DNA of 64,000 bases from CAVZYN01 sp963779515 (GTDB lineage Bacteria; Pseudomonadota; Alphaproteobacteria; Rhizobiales; Hyphomicrobiaceae), in NCBI GenBank assembly GCA_963779515.1, contig CAVZYN010000001.1:186001-250000 (forward strand), in the 5' to 3' direction. The position numbers and the translations under genes were made by a program. Within the stretch, counting starts at the first letter, position 1. Every line of letters begins with the position of its first letter. Positions 18,717-27,647 of this stretch are shown piece by piece. Below the pieces are notes generated by a model. That model worked only from the letters and a program-made list of their open reading frames with translations, was not told where the DNA came from and did no database searches.

Positions 18717-20093
18717 ATGACGCAATGGCTGACAGCCGCGGAAATCGCCCAGAGTGTTGTCAATGGTTCGCATTCGGCGGACATCGTGATCACCGAAGCG
18801 CTTGACCGCATTGCTGCGCACGATGGGCGATTGAATGCATTCGTGACAGTGAGCAAGACCGCGCACGATGAGGCGAAAGCAGTCATCCGATCGCCAGCGC
18901 AGCATTTGGCAGGCGTGCCGATTGCGATCAAAGACCTGGTCGATACGGCGGGTCTAAAGACCACTTACGGTAGCGCGATCTTCAAAGACAATGTTCCCAC
19001 CGATGACGATCTGATCGTTGCCCGCGCCAAGGCTGCGGGTGCGGTCATCATCGGTAAGACAATGACACCCGAGTTTGGCTTTGGCGCGATCTGCGCGAAC
19101 GCACTCAAAAACGCGACGTGCAACCCTTGGGCAATCGAACTGACGTCGGGCGGCTCATCAGGCGGTGCGGCGGCGTCCATCGCGGCTGGCCTCGTCCCGC
19201 TCGCGCACGGCACGGATTTCGGCGGTTCAGTCCGCACGCCCGCGAGTTTCTGCGGTGTTCTTTCATTGCGACCAACGCCCGGGCTAATCCCAAGTCCCAA
19301 GCGAGCTCTGGCGTTTGACACCCTCGCCACCCATGGCGTCTTGGCGCGCACGGTTGACGATCTTGAGCTCTTTCTCAATGCAGTCGCTGGCCCCGATCCG
19401 CGCGACCCGAGTTCGTTGCGGGTGCCAAATGGCACCGCGCGCAAGGTGCCGACGGATCGGTTGAAGATAGCGGCAACAGAGGATTTCGGCGTCGCGCCGG
19501 TTCAGTCCCTTGTTCGGCTCGCGATGCGAGACGCCTGTGCTGCAGTCCCACTGACACTCGGCGGTGTCAGCTGGGTTCATCCGGATTGCACGGGTGCAAT
19601 TGCTGCCTTTCAAACCTTGCGGCAGTCCATCATCCAGCACACGTTCGGCCCACTCCTCGCCAAGCATGCCGACGCCCTATCGCCGACAGTCCGTTGGGCG
19701 ATCGCGCAAGGTGACGGAATCTCTGCGGCAGACTATCTGCGCGCGGAAGCGGAACGCTCGGCGCTCTATCGTCGGTTTGTATCTCTATTTGAATCTTACG
19801 ATGTCCTTCTGGCTCCGGCCGCCTCGGTCCTGCCGTGGCCAAACGTAATTCCGGACGTTACTGAAATCGACGGCTTTCCGCTGCCGACTGTGATCGACTA
19901 TCTCGCAGTCACCTTCATCGTGTCGCTGGCCGGTTGCCCCGTTGTGACGTTGCCCGCGTGGAGTGCCGGAGATATGCCGTTTGGCGTCCAGTTGATCGGT
20001 CCACCCGGATCTGACGCCAACCTCCTCGACATCGCGCGACGTTTCGAACGAGAGTGTGGCTTCGCCTTCCGCAAGCCGCCCGCATTCAGTTGA
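18717..20093 (+). CDS. Amidase (GatA/AtzF-like amidase signature family)
   Basis: About 458 residues from the ATG at 18717 (MTQWLTAAEIAQSV); an upstream in-frame ATG at 18624 adds a non-typical leader. Catalytic residues are complete: Lys in AIKDLVDTAG, cis-Ser in TSGGSSGGAAAS, nucleophile in GTDFGGSVRTPA. It cleaves an amide bond and releases ammonia or an amine; the acyl part is unknown. It is the first gene of a plus-strand run with a maleate-isomerase-like gene and a TRAP transporter. It is divergent from the PotABCD-type operon and shares the putative GntR operator with it. It is clearly a different amidase from the one at 11.7 kb. Confidence 0.92.
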   Translation: MTQWLTAAEIAQSVVNGSHSADIVITEALDRIAAHDGRLNAFVTVSKTAHDEAKAVIRSPAQHLAGVPIAIKDLVDTAGLKTTYGSAIFKDNVPTDDDLIVARAKAAGAVIIGKTMTPEFGFGAICANALKNATCNPWAIELTSGGSSGGAAASIAAGLVPLAHGTDFGGSVRTPASFCGVLSLRPTPGLIPSPKRALAFDTLATHGVLARTVDDLELFLNAVAGPDPRDPSSLRVPNGTARKVPTDRLKIAATEDFGVAPVQSLVRLAMRDACAAVPLTLGGVSWVHPDCTGAIAAFQTLRQSIIQHTFGPLLAKHADALSPTVRWAIAQGDGISAADYLRAEAERSALYRRFVSLFESYDVLLAPAASVLPWPNVIPDVTEIDGFPLPTVIDYLAVTFIVSLAGCPVVTLPAWSAGDMPFGVQLIGPPGSDANLLDIARRFERECGFAFRKPPAFS

Positions 20094-20124
20094 ACGACCA
20101 ACTACAAGAAGGAACGCACGCGAC

Positions 20125-20841
20125 ATGACACGCCTGGGCATGCTGACACCGTCCTCGAATACGGTTCTTGAACCGATGACATACGCGATGTTGGCCGAAG
20201 GCGGCGGACAAGCGAGCGCCCACTTCTCGCGCTTCAAAGTGATGGAGATTGCTCTCAGTGATGCAGCGCTCGGACAATTCACTGATGCGCCAATTCTTGC
20301 GGCCGCCGAAATGCTCGCCCACGCCAAGTGTGATGTGATTGCCTGGAACGGCACGTCTGCCAGCTGGCTCGGCTTTGATCGTGATGAAGCCCTCGTCGAG
20401 AAGATCAAAGCAGCAACGGGAATCCAGGCGGCGACGTGCGTCCTTGGCTATCGCGATCTGTTTCGGGCACTCAGCGCGCGCCGGATCGCCTTGGTGACGC
20501 CGTACACGAGCGACGTGCAGGCGAGGATTGCCATGAACTGGGAGCGCAGCGGGTTCAGCTGTGTGTCCGAGCGGCATTGCGGCATGGCCGACAATTTCTC
20601 ATTTGCCACCGTGGATGAACCAACTATCGAGCAGATGATCCGCGAAGCAGCTGCCCCCGGCTGCGACGCCATCGCCATTGTCTGCACGAATATGCGGGGC
20701 GCGCAGATCGCCGCACGGTTGGAGCGTGAGCTTGGCATCCCCATCCTCGATTCGGTGGCGGTGACGCTTTGGGCAGCGTTGAAGGCAGCCGGCGCGCCAG
20801 CGACGCCCTATCGTGCCTGGGGACAGCTGTTCTCAATGTAG
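20125..20841 (+). CDS. Maleate isomerase / Asp-Glu racemase superfamily protein
   Basis: A 238-residue protein beginning MTRLGMLTPSSNTVLEPMT, the sequence typical of maleate cis-trans isomerases and arylmalonate-decarboxylase-like enzymes. An AGAAGGAA ribosome-binding site precedes the ATG at 20125. The two catalytic-Cys regions appear as AATCVLGYRD (about residue 106) and AIVCTNMRG (about residue 189), both with Cys, so chemistry should be intact. It follows the amidase by 31 bases. Together they could turn an amide of a cis-dicarboxylic acid (for example a maleamate-like product) into a trans acid for central metabolism. This is an inference from context. Confidence 0.85.
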   Translation: MTRLGMLTPSSNTVLEPMTYAMLAEGGGQASAHFSRFKVMEIALSDAALGQFTDAPILAAAEMLAHAKCDVIAWNGTSASWLGFDRDEALVEKIKAATGIQAATCVLGYRDLFRALSARRIALVTPYTSDVQARIAMNWERSGFSCVSERHCGMADNFSFATVDEPTIEQMIREAAAPGCDAIAIVCTNMRGAQIAARLERELGIPILDSVAVTLWAALKAAGAPATPYRAWGQLFSM

Positions 20842-20976
20842 ATGAGGCAATGAGCAGGACCGGCTCAAGAAACCGGCATACAGCAATCAAGTTCCGAGTA
20901 GACAGAGATGCGCCCAAGCGCCCAAACTTCTAGCCGACACGTTTTATCCAGCAGCACTTCGCCCGGGAGAATAACT

Positions 20977-22020
20977 ATGAAGTACGCCTCCAGAATCATG
21001 CTCGCCGCATTGTTGACGGCAAGTGGCATCGGGAACGATGCGACTGCGCAAGATGCGCTGAAACTCAAAGTCATGGGCATGCCGCTCGCAACCGGAAACA
21101 TCCAGAAGAACCGCGAACAGCCGTTCTTTGAAAAGCTGAAGGAAACAATCGGCATCGAGGCGGACTACAAAGTTCTCGATCAGACCGGCATCAAGGAATT
21201 CGAGCAGCTGCGCATCGGCAAGTCCGGGCTGTTCGACATCATCGGCCTGCGCCTCGGCCAGGTTTCCCGCGACGAGCCGACCATTCTCGGCCTCGACCTC
21301 GTGGGCCTCAATACCAACTACGAGACGGCGCGCAAAGTTGTCACCGCCTTCCAGCCGACGGTCGCCGACCGCCTGGAAAAGCAATTTGGCATGAAGCTGT
21401 TGGGTGTGTGGCCGTTTGGCCCGCAGCTGATCTTCTGCAAACCGGCACTCACAGGGCTTTCGGATCTCAAAGGTAAGAAGGTTAGAATTCTCGACGGCGT
21501 GATGGCAAAGGTTATCGAGAAAGTCGGCGGCACACCCGTTACGATGGCGTTCGGTGAAGTCAGCCAAGGTCTGTCGCTTGGTACGATCGACTGCGCCGTG
21601 ACGGGTCCAAGTTCGGCCAACTCCGCCGGCTGGCCGGAAAGCGCGACGCATGTCTATCCTCTCGCGCTGCAGGTCGCGGTGCAAGGCTATGCGATCACGC
21701 TGAGCGCATGGGATAAGTTGAAGCCGGATCAGCAGACGAAGTTGAAGGCTGCGATTGAGAAGCTGACCGCTGATATCTGGGTCTACTCAAAGGAACTGTG
21801 GGACGATGGCATGCGCTGCAATGCCGGTCAGGATCCCTGCTCAAGTGGCAAGAAATACAGCCTGAAGTCGGTTCCGGTGAAGCCTGAGGACGAAGCGTTC
21901 GTAAAGTCGGCTGTGGCTGAAGTTTCCTTCCCGGCGTGGGCAGAGGCTTGCGACAAGACGAATCCGGGTTGCTCCGCTGCCTGGAAGGCCGCTGTCGGTT
22001 CAATCATCGGCATGAAGTGA
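20977..22020 (+). CDS. dctP: TRAP transporter periplasmic binding protein (DctP type)
   Basis: This 347-residue exported protein starts with a signal peptide (MKYASRIMLAALLTASG, cleaved near A-T-A-Q). The mature part follows the DctP family layout, with LGVWPFGPQLIFC, then LSDLKGKKVRILDGVM and GEVSQGLSLGTIDCA, the region holding the conserved substrate-carboxylate-binding Arg (in KVRILDG). Four Cys in the C-terminal third (MRCNAGQDPC, ACDKTNPGC) may form disulphides, uncommon in the family. A CGGGAGA site lies before the ATG. It is first of a binding protein-DctQ-DctM operon. Confidence 0.92.
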   Translation: MKYASRIMLAALLTASGIGNDATAQDALKLKVMGMPLATGNIQKNREQPFFEKLKETIGIEADYKVLDQTGIKEFEQLRIGKSGLFDIIGLRLGQVSRDEPTILGLDLVGLNTNYETARKVVTAFQPTVADRLEKQFGMKLLGVWPFGPQLIFCKPALTGLSDLKGKKVRILDGVMAKVIEKVGGTPVTMAFGEVSQGLSLGTIDCAVTGPSSANSAGWPESATHVYPLALQVAVQGYAITLSAWDKLKPDQQTKLKAAIEKLTADIWVYSKELWDDGMRCNAGQDPCSSGKKYSLKSVPVKPEDEAFVKSAVAEVSFPAWAEACDKTNPGCSAAWKAAVGSIIGMK

Positions 22021-22035
22021 TCTATCGGTGAGTGT

Positions 22036-22061
22036 GCGAGAGGGCAAGGGTGCCCTCTCGC
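22036..22061 (+). terminator. Perfect 11-bp stem-loop after dctP (attenuator or mRNA-stabilising hairpin)
   Basis: GCGAGAGGGCA at 22036-22046 pairs perfectly with TGCCCTCTCGC at 22051-22061 around a four-base loop, 15 bases after the DctP stop and 44 before the DctQ start. There is no strong T-run, so it more likely sets the binding-protein/membrane-subunit ratio than ends transcription. Confidence 0.6.
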
Positions 22062-22104
22062 TTGCGACACTGAATGAAGACTTTTGGCATCAGAACGCGG
22101 GGGG

Positions 22105-22701
22105 ATGATGCAACGGATTGATCGATTGCTGGCAATGATCTTTGGTTTCGGCCTGTTGGCGCTCGCGCTCGCGGTGGCCGTCGAGACGGTCATGCGCAAG
22201 GTGTTCAACAAGTCGCTGCAAGGCGTCGACGAACTGGGCGGCTACGTCTTAGCCGTCACGGCAGGCCTGTCGTTTGCCGTCGCGGTGCGCTCGCGCACGC
22301 ATATCCGTATCGACCTCATCCACGATTTTCTGCCGACAGCCATGCGGATCGTACTCAATGTCCTGGCAGCGATTTCGATTGCCATCTGTGCACTCGCTTC
22401 ATTTTATATGGCGTGGATCGCATTTGCCGACACAATTCAATACAATGCAACGGCGCAGACACCTTGGGCAACGCCACTGAAATTTCCACAGGGCGCTTGG
22501 GTTGCAGCGCTCGCAGTTTTTGTTGCCGTGGCCGTCGCCGAAGCGGTCCGCGTGTTGCGACTCGTGATGAGTGGCCGCGGCGCCGAAGCCGACCGGTACT
22601 ATGGCCCGCGTGGCGCGAAAGATGAACTCGACGAGGAACTGGCAGACTTGATAGCGCGCGGCGGCGATTCAGCGATTGTCATTGGGAAACATCGTCAATG
22701 A
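22105..22701 (+). CDS. dctQ: TRAP transporter small permease (DctQ type)
   Basis: 198 residues with four membrane helices, the normal size of the DctQ small subunit, which anchors the large DctM subunit and docks the binding protein. The start MMQRIDRLLAMIFG at 22105 has a G-rich ribosome-binding site (GCGGGGGG). The typical ELGGYVLAVTAGLSFAVAVR stretch (cytoplasmic end of TM2) is present. Its stop overlaps the DctM start by 4 bases. Confidence 0.92.
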   Translation: MMQRIDRLLAMIFGFGLLALALAVAVETVMRKVFNKSLQGVDELGGYVLAVTAGLSFAVAVRSRTHIRIDLIHDFLPTAMRIVLNVLAAISIAICALASFYMAWIAFADTIQYNATAQTPWATPLKFPQGAWVAALAVFVAVAVAEAVRVLRLVMSGRGAEADRYYGPRGAKDELDEELADLIARGGDSAIVIGKHRQ

Positions 22702-23999
22702 CTCTCGCCCTTGTCGGTATTATCAGCTTCCTCGCGATGGTCGGTTTGATGCTGCTTGGCATTCCGATTGCAGCTGTCATGCTGCTACTCGGATTGTTCG
22801 GTGGCATGGCTGCCTATGGCCATGCATTCTTCACGTCCTCGGCGTCGGTCGCCTGGGGCGTGATGAGCGAGAACAACCTAACGGCCATTCCGCTCTTCGT
22901 GCTGCTTGGCGAGTTCCTGCTGCGTTCTGGCATGGCCGATCGCATGTATACCGTGTTCGCAGCGTGGCTCGGCCGCTTACCTGGCGGATTGTTGCACACC
23001 AACATTGGCTGCTGCGCGCTGTTCGCCGCGACGTCGGGATCGTCTGTCGCGACCGCCGCTACGATCGGCACGGTGGCGCTGCCGTCACTGCGCAAGAACG
23101 GCTATCCAATGCCTGATTCATTGGGCTCACTTGCCGCTGGTGGCACGCTTGGGATCATGATCCCGCCGTCGATCAACTTCATTATCTACGGCTCGATGAC
23201 CAATACATCGGTCGGCAAGCTGTTTATCGCAGGCATCATTCCCGGCCTAGCACTGGCCGGTCTGTTCATGCTCTGGATCTACATCTCAAACGTTCGCCGC
23301 GCTGAGCTCCTTGCCGTCATTGAGGTCCCGTGGGATGAGCGGGTGCGATTGCTGCGCTATCTCGTCGAGCCGCTGCTGGTGTTCGGAATCGTCATGGGCA
23401 CGCTGTATGCGGGCATCGCGACGGCGACCGAAAGTGCTGCACTCGGTTTGGTCGTCGCGTTCGTTCTGATCGTGCTGCAGGGCAAACTCAGCGTGGCATT
23501 GCTCGAGAATTGCTTTGTATCGAGTGCAAAAACAACCGGTATGATCCTGCTCATCGTGCTCGGCGCGTTCGTTTTGAACCTCGCGCTTAGTCTCACCGGC
23601 ATTGGCGAAGCGCTGACTAAGTGGGTCACTGGCTTTGGCCTTGGTCGCGTCCAACTCTTGTTGCTGTTGATTGGCTTCTATCTCGTACTCGGCATGTTCA
23701 TGGACACGTTGTCGATGATGGTCGCGACCATTCCGCTGGCGTTTCCGGTTGTGACTTCGGTTGGCGTCGATCCCATCTGGTTCGGCGTCTTCATCGTCCT
23801 CATGTGCGAACTCGGATTGATCACGCCGCCCGTAGGGATGAACCTGTTCGTCGTCCAAGGCATACGACCGGACGGCGGCCCGGTGGCCGACGTCATTCGC
23901 GGTGCGTTGCCCTACGCGATCATCATGATGCTGTTCGCACTTCTGCTGATCGCCTTTCCGGCCATTGCAACATGGTTGCCGGCCTATACGCGGGGGTGA
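22698..23999 (+). CDS. dctM: TRAP transporter large permease (DctM type)
   Basis: 433 residues with about twelve membrane segments, the Na+-coupled channel subunit of the TRAP carrier. Family signatures are AIPLFVLLGEFLLRSGMA near residue 65, SGSSVATAATIGTVALP around 113 and GTLGIMIPPSINFIIYG around 150, which hold the two hairpin/ion-binding regions. It is translationally coupled to DctQ. The transporter lies between the amidase/isomerase pair and a hydantoinase, so a carboxylate or ureide product of these enzymes is a likely cargo. Confidence 0.94.
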   Translation: MTLALVGIISFLAMVGLMLLGIPIAAVMLLLGLFGGMAAYGHAFFTSSASVAWGVMSENNLTAIPLFVLLGEFLLRSGMADRMYTVFAAWLGRLPGGLLHTNIGCCALFAATSGSSVATAATIGTVALPSLRKNGYPMPDSLGSLAAGGTLGIMIPPSINFIIYGSMTNTSVGKLFIAGIIPGLALAGLFMLWIYISNVRRAELLAVIEVPWDERVRLLRYLVEPLLVFGIVMGTLYAGIATATESAALGLVVAFVLIVLQGKLSVALLENCFVSSAKTTGMILLIVLGAFVLNLALSLTGIGEALTKWVTGFGLGRVQLLLLLIGFYLVLGMFMDTLSMMVATIPLAFPVVTSVGVDPIWFGVFIVLMCELGLITPPVGMNLFVVQGIRPDGGPVADVIRGALPYAIIMMLFALLLIAFPAIATWLPAYTRG

Positions 24000-24178
24000 G
24001 GCGGCATGGGCCCAATAGCCGTCGCATGCAAAGGGTTGGAACATGCGGCAGCAATTGGGCGACATCATTCGCATCGTCACATCATGCGGCGGCCTGGACC
24101 GCGCCAGCAAACGCTCTGCAATCGATCGCACCGCCAGCTACACGAGCACTTGAGCGGCGCACAACCTGGGAGCAAAAC

Positions 24179-25594
24179 ATGGACGGCATGGATCTTGTCA
24201 TCAAAGGCGGCACGGTTGCCACCGCATCCGACACCTTCCGCGCCGATGTCGGCATCCGCAACGGCACGATCGTCGCACTCGGCGACGATTTGAACGGTAC
24301 GACAGTCATCGATGCGACGGACCGTCTGGTTTTGCCGGGCGGGATCGACAGCCATGTACATATTTCCCAGCCCAGTGGTCCCGGCATCGTCATGGCCGAT
24401 GACTTCGAGAGCGGCACACGCGCCGCCGCGTTCGGCGGCAATACGCTCGTGATGCCGTTCTGCCTTCAACAAAAGGGCGAGAGCTTGCGTCAAGCGGTGA
24501 AGGACTATCACGCAAAGGCCGACGGGCAATGCCTGATCGACGTGAGCTTCCACTTGATCATCTCCGACCCGACACCAGGCATCCTAGGCCAGGAGCTGCC
24601 GGCGCTGGTCGGTGACGGCTACACGTCCTTCAAGGTCTTCATGACTTATCAGGATCTGGCACTGACCGACTATCAATTGCTCGAAGTGTTCTCGACCGCT
24701 CGTGAAACCGGCGCGTTGGTGATGGTGCATGCCGAGAACTACGATGCGATCCGCTTTCTGACCGATCGCCTGGAGCGCGCAGGCAAGACGGCGCCGATCT
24801 TCCACGCGACGTCGCGCCCCATTCCAGTCGAGCGCGAAGCCACCCATCGCGCCATCAGCCTCGCTGAACTCGTCGACGTGCCGATCATGGTCGTTCACGT
24901 CTCAAATGGCGAGGCGATGGAGGAGGTGCGTCGCGCGCAATCGCGCGGTCTCAAAGTGTTCGGCGAGACGTGCCCGCAATACCTCGTGCTGACCGAAAAG
25001 GACCTCGAAGGGCTCAACATGGAGGGCGCGAAGTACGTCTGCAGCCCGCCGCCTCGCGACCACGCTAGTCAGGAGGCGTGCTGGCGCGGTTTGCAAACCG
25101 GCATCTTCCAGACGTTTTCATCCGACCATTGCCCCTTCCGCTACGACGATCCGGCCGGAAAACTCGCCCCGCAGGGACGCACCAGCTTCCGGTGGGTGCC
25201 GAATGGCATCCCAGGTCTTGAGACGCGCCTGCCGATCCTGTTTTCAGAGGGCGTCAACAAAGGGCGAATCACACTCAACCAATTCGTCGCTTATTCATCG
25301 ACCAACCATGCGAAGATGTATGGGCTGCATCCACGCAAAGGCACCATCGCCATCGGTGCCGATGCGGATATCGCGCTGTGGGATCCAACGCGCGCGGTGA
25401 CGATTACACGCGACGTGCTGCACGACGGCTCCGACTATTCGCCCTACGAGGGCCTGTCCGTAACCGGTTGGCCGGTCACGACGATCGTGCGCGGCGCCGT
25501 CGTCGTCGCGGACGGCCGGCAGGTCGCGGCGAAAGGGCACGGCCAGCACGTGGCCCGCAGCCGCTCCGACTTCGCGCGACCAGCGCGTGCATGA
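24179..25594 (+). CDS. hydA: Dihydropyrimidinase / D-hydantoinase
   Basis: A cyclic-amide hydrolase (amidohydrolase superfamily) that opens hydantoin or dihydropyrimidine rings to N-carbamoyl amino acids. At 471 residues it has family length. The metal site is complete: HVH in GGIDSHVHIS, the carboxylated Lys in TSFKVFMTY, His in MVHAEN and MVVHVSN, and the catalytic Asp in SSDHCPF. The ATG at 24179 with GGGAG upstream is chosen; the frame is open much further upstream, through the DctM gene, but that part is not this protein. It ends the plus-strand amidase-isomerase-TRAP-hydantoinase run. No carbamoylase is seen nearby; one of the amidases could take that step. Confidence 0.93.
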   Translation: MDGMDLVIKGGTVATASDTFRADVGIRNGTIVALGDDLNGTTVIDATDRLVLPGGIDSHVHISQPSGPGIVMADDFESGTRAAAFGGNTLVMPFCLQQKGESLRQAVKDYHAKADGQCLIDVSFHLIISDPTPGILGQELPALVGDGYTSFKVFMTYQDLALTDYQLLEVFSTARETGALVMVHAENYDAIRFLTDRLERAGKTAPIFHATSRPIPVEREATHRAISLAELVDVPIMVVHVSNGEAMEEVRRAQSRGLKVFGETCPQYLVLTEKDLEGLNMEGAKYVCSPPPRDHASQEACWRGLQTGIFQTFSSDHCPFRYDDPAGKLAPQGRTSFRWVPNGIPGLETRLPILFSEGVNKGRITLNQFVAYSSTNHAKMYGLHPRKGTIAIGADADIALWDPTRAVTITRDVLHDGSDYSPYEGLSVTGWPVTTIVRGAVVVADGRQVAAKGHGQHVARSRSDFARPARA

Positions 25595-25705
25595 CGCAAT
25601 AATTGCTTTTAGCGAACCATAGCCGAATGGCGGTCAGATAGGCGACGGCACAGGCCTGTGTCTATCGGGCGAGCATGAGGGCAAGCGATGGTCGCGCGTG
25701 CCAGA

Positions 25706-26674
25706 TCAATGCTCGAACAAATGGCAGGCTACCCCGGCGGCCCCTATGGTTCTCCAGGTTGGGCTTGTCGATGTACACGCGTCAGTCGCGTGCACGCAGC
25801 GCGGATGAAAGTGGCATCCGGACGGCGGCGCGATCGGGCTTGGCACCTCGCCAGACATCGGGCGGCGCTCGCGGTTCGGTTTTGCAACATCCGGAATTGT
25901 TTCGAGCAGCAGTCGCGTATAAGGATGACGAGGCTCCGAGAAGATCGCCTCCGCCGGGCCGCTTTCAACGATCCGCCCGAGATACATGATGGCCAGATGA
26001 TCGGACACGTGCCGCACAACGGCCAGGTTGTGGCTAATGAACAGATAGGTGAGCCCGAATTGCTTCTGCAGCCGCATCATCAGGTTTAGGATTTGCGCCT
26101 GCACCGACACGTCGAGCGCGGATGTCGGTTCATCGCAGACGAGGAAATCGGCTTCCGTCGCGAGGGCGCGGGCAATCGAAATACGCTGTCGCTGACCACC
26201 CGAAAACTCGTGCGGATAGCGGGTCGCATCGCGCCGGGTGAGCCCAACCGTCTCCATTAACTCACCGACGCGATCGATGGTCGCTTGCTCACTGGCTTTC
26301 AGGCGCAACTCGCGAATGGGTTCAGCAACAATGTCGCCGACACGCCAGCGTGGATTGAGACTGGCATAAGGATCCTGAAAAATCATCTGCACGCGAGGTG
26401 GTCCGGTTGTTCCATCCACCCGAGTGACGTCCTTGAATGCCAGATTACCTGAAGTTGGCGCCTGCAGACCGGCGATCATTTTCGCGACCGTCGATTTGCC
26501 GCAGCCGGACTCCCCGACAATGCTGAACGTCTGACCGGGCCGAACCGTGAAGCTGATGTTGTCAACCGCGCACAGGATTTGTTTCTGCACGCCGGACGCC
26601 ATCCGTGAAAGCCACGAGCGTGAGACGTCAAAATGACACGAGACGTTCTCGACCGTCAGGACCGCATCAGTCAT
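25706..26674 (-). CDS. Peptide-type ABC transporter ATP-binding protein (DppF/OppF-like)
   Basis: About 322 residues from the ATG at 26674. Walker A GESGCGKS, the Q-loop in MIFQDPYASLNPRW, signature FSGGQRQR, Walker B FLVCDEPTSALD and the C-terminal oligopeptide-transporter domain with clustered Cys/His (GCHFHPRCVHATDAC, a Zn/FeS-type motif common in Opp/Dpp ATPases) are all seen. The start overlaps the preceding DppD-like stop by 8 bases. It is the last gene of the large minus-strand Dpp operon that starts at 33977. Confidence 0.93.
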   Translation of the reverse strand: MTDAVLTVENVSCHFDVSRSWLSRMASGVQKQILCAVDNISFTVRPGQTFSIVGESGCGKSTVAKMIAGLQAPTSGNLAFKDVTRVDGTTGPPRVQMIFQDPYASLNPRWRVGDIVAEPIRELRLKASEQATIDRVGELMETVGLTRRDATRYPHEFSGGQRQRISIARALATEADFLVCDEPTSALDVSVQAQILNLMMRLQKQFGLTYLFISHNLAVVRHVSDHLAIMYLGRIVESGPAEAIFSEPRHPYTRLLLETIPDVAKPNRERRPMSGEVPSPIAPPSGCHFHPRCVHATDACTSTSPTWRTIGAAGVACHLFEH

Positions 26675-27647
26675 GGCGCGCGCCCACAAGAGGGACGTGG
26701 CAGGCCGCCGTTTGGCGCCCCGATCCGATGGCCGGCGCGTGCTTGCGGCAAGCGTCAATCGCATAGCCGCAACGGGGATGAAAGGCGCAACCTGCGGGGA
26801 TATCGTCGAGCCGCGGCATCACGCCGTCGATCTGCTTGAGCTCGGCATTGCGTCGATGCACGATTGGGATCGAGGCCATGAGCCCGGCCGTATAAGGATG
26901 GCGTGGGTTCTGGATAACATCCAACACCGGTCCGACTTCCACGACGCGCCCAGCATACATCACCGCGACCCGATCCACTGTCTCCGCGATCACACCCATG
27001 TCGTGCGTCACCAGCATCACTGACGTTCCATGTTCGCGGCACAAGCGCTTGAGCAGTGTGGTGATCTGCGCCTGGATTGAGACGTCAAGTGCGGTTGTCG
27101 GTTCGTCGGCAATGACCAACTTCGGCTCCGCGCATAGCGCCAACGCGATCACGACGCGCTGGCGCATGCCGCCCGAGAACTGATGCGGATAGTGATCGAT
27201 GCGCACCTCCGGCGCAGGAATGCCGACGTCCTTGAGCAGCTTGAGTGCGCGCTGTCGAGCCGCAGTATGGCTTATCTCGAGGTGCGTGAGCATCGTCTCG
27301 ACAAGTTGATCGCCAACGCGCAGTAGCGGATGCAGCGAGGTCAGTGGGTCCTGGAATATCGCGCCAATGTGCCGTCCGCGCAGCTTGCGCATCTCATGCG
27401 GCGTCAGATTGTCGATGCGGCGGCCGTCGAAGGTGATGGTGCCGCCAGCCACGCGTCCAGGAGGGTCCAGCAAACCAATGATCGCGGCGCCGGTCAAAGA
27501 TTTCCCCGCGCCTGACTCACCGACGACGCCGAGAATTTCTCCTGCCGCGATGTCGAGCGAGACACCATCGAGCGCCGTCAATGCGCCGCGCCGGCCGTCG
27601 AACACAACGTGCAAATCGCGAACGGCAAGGAGCGGCGGCACACTCAT
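26667..27647 (-). CDS. Peptide-type ABC transporter ATP-binding protein (DppD/OppD-like)
   Basis: 326 residues with Walker A GESGAGKS, Q-loop FQDPLTSLHPL, signature FSGGMRQR, Walker B LVIADEPTTALD and the C-terminal oligo_HPY domain ending in GCAFHPRCGYAIDAC. It is the partner ATPase of the DppF-like protein. Its start overlaps the upstream amidohydrolase stop by 4 bases. Two amidohydrolases are inserted between the ATPase and permease genes of this transporter, so enzymes and uptake are co-translated as one unit. Confidence 0.93.
   Translation of the reverse strand: MSVPPLLAVRDLHVVFDGRRGALTALDGVSLDIAAGEILGVVGESGAGKSLTGAAIIGLLDPPGRVAGGTITFDGRRIDNLTPHEMRKLRGRHIGAIFQDPLTSLHPLLRVGDQLVETMLTHLEISHTAARQRALKLLKDVGIPAPEVRIDHYPHQFSGGMRQRVVIALALCAEPKLVIADEPTTALDVSIQAQITTLLKRLCREHGTSVMLVTHDMGVIAETVDRVAVMYAGRVVEVGPVLDVIQNPRHPYTAGLMASIPIVHRRNAELKQIDGVMPRLDDIPAGCAFHPRCGYAIDACRKHAPAIGSGRQTAACHVPLVGARHD

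Noticed and set aside
23621..24178. Long N-terminal extension of the hydantoinase
   Set aside because: It overlaps the DctM gene in another frame and has low-complexity Arg/His composition. The hydantoinase has a good ribosome-binding site and normal N-terminus at 24179.
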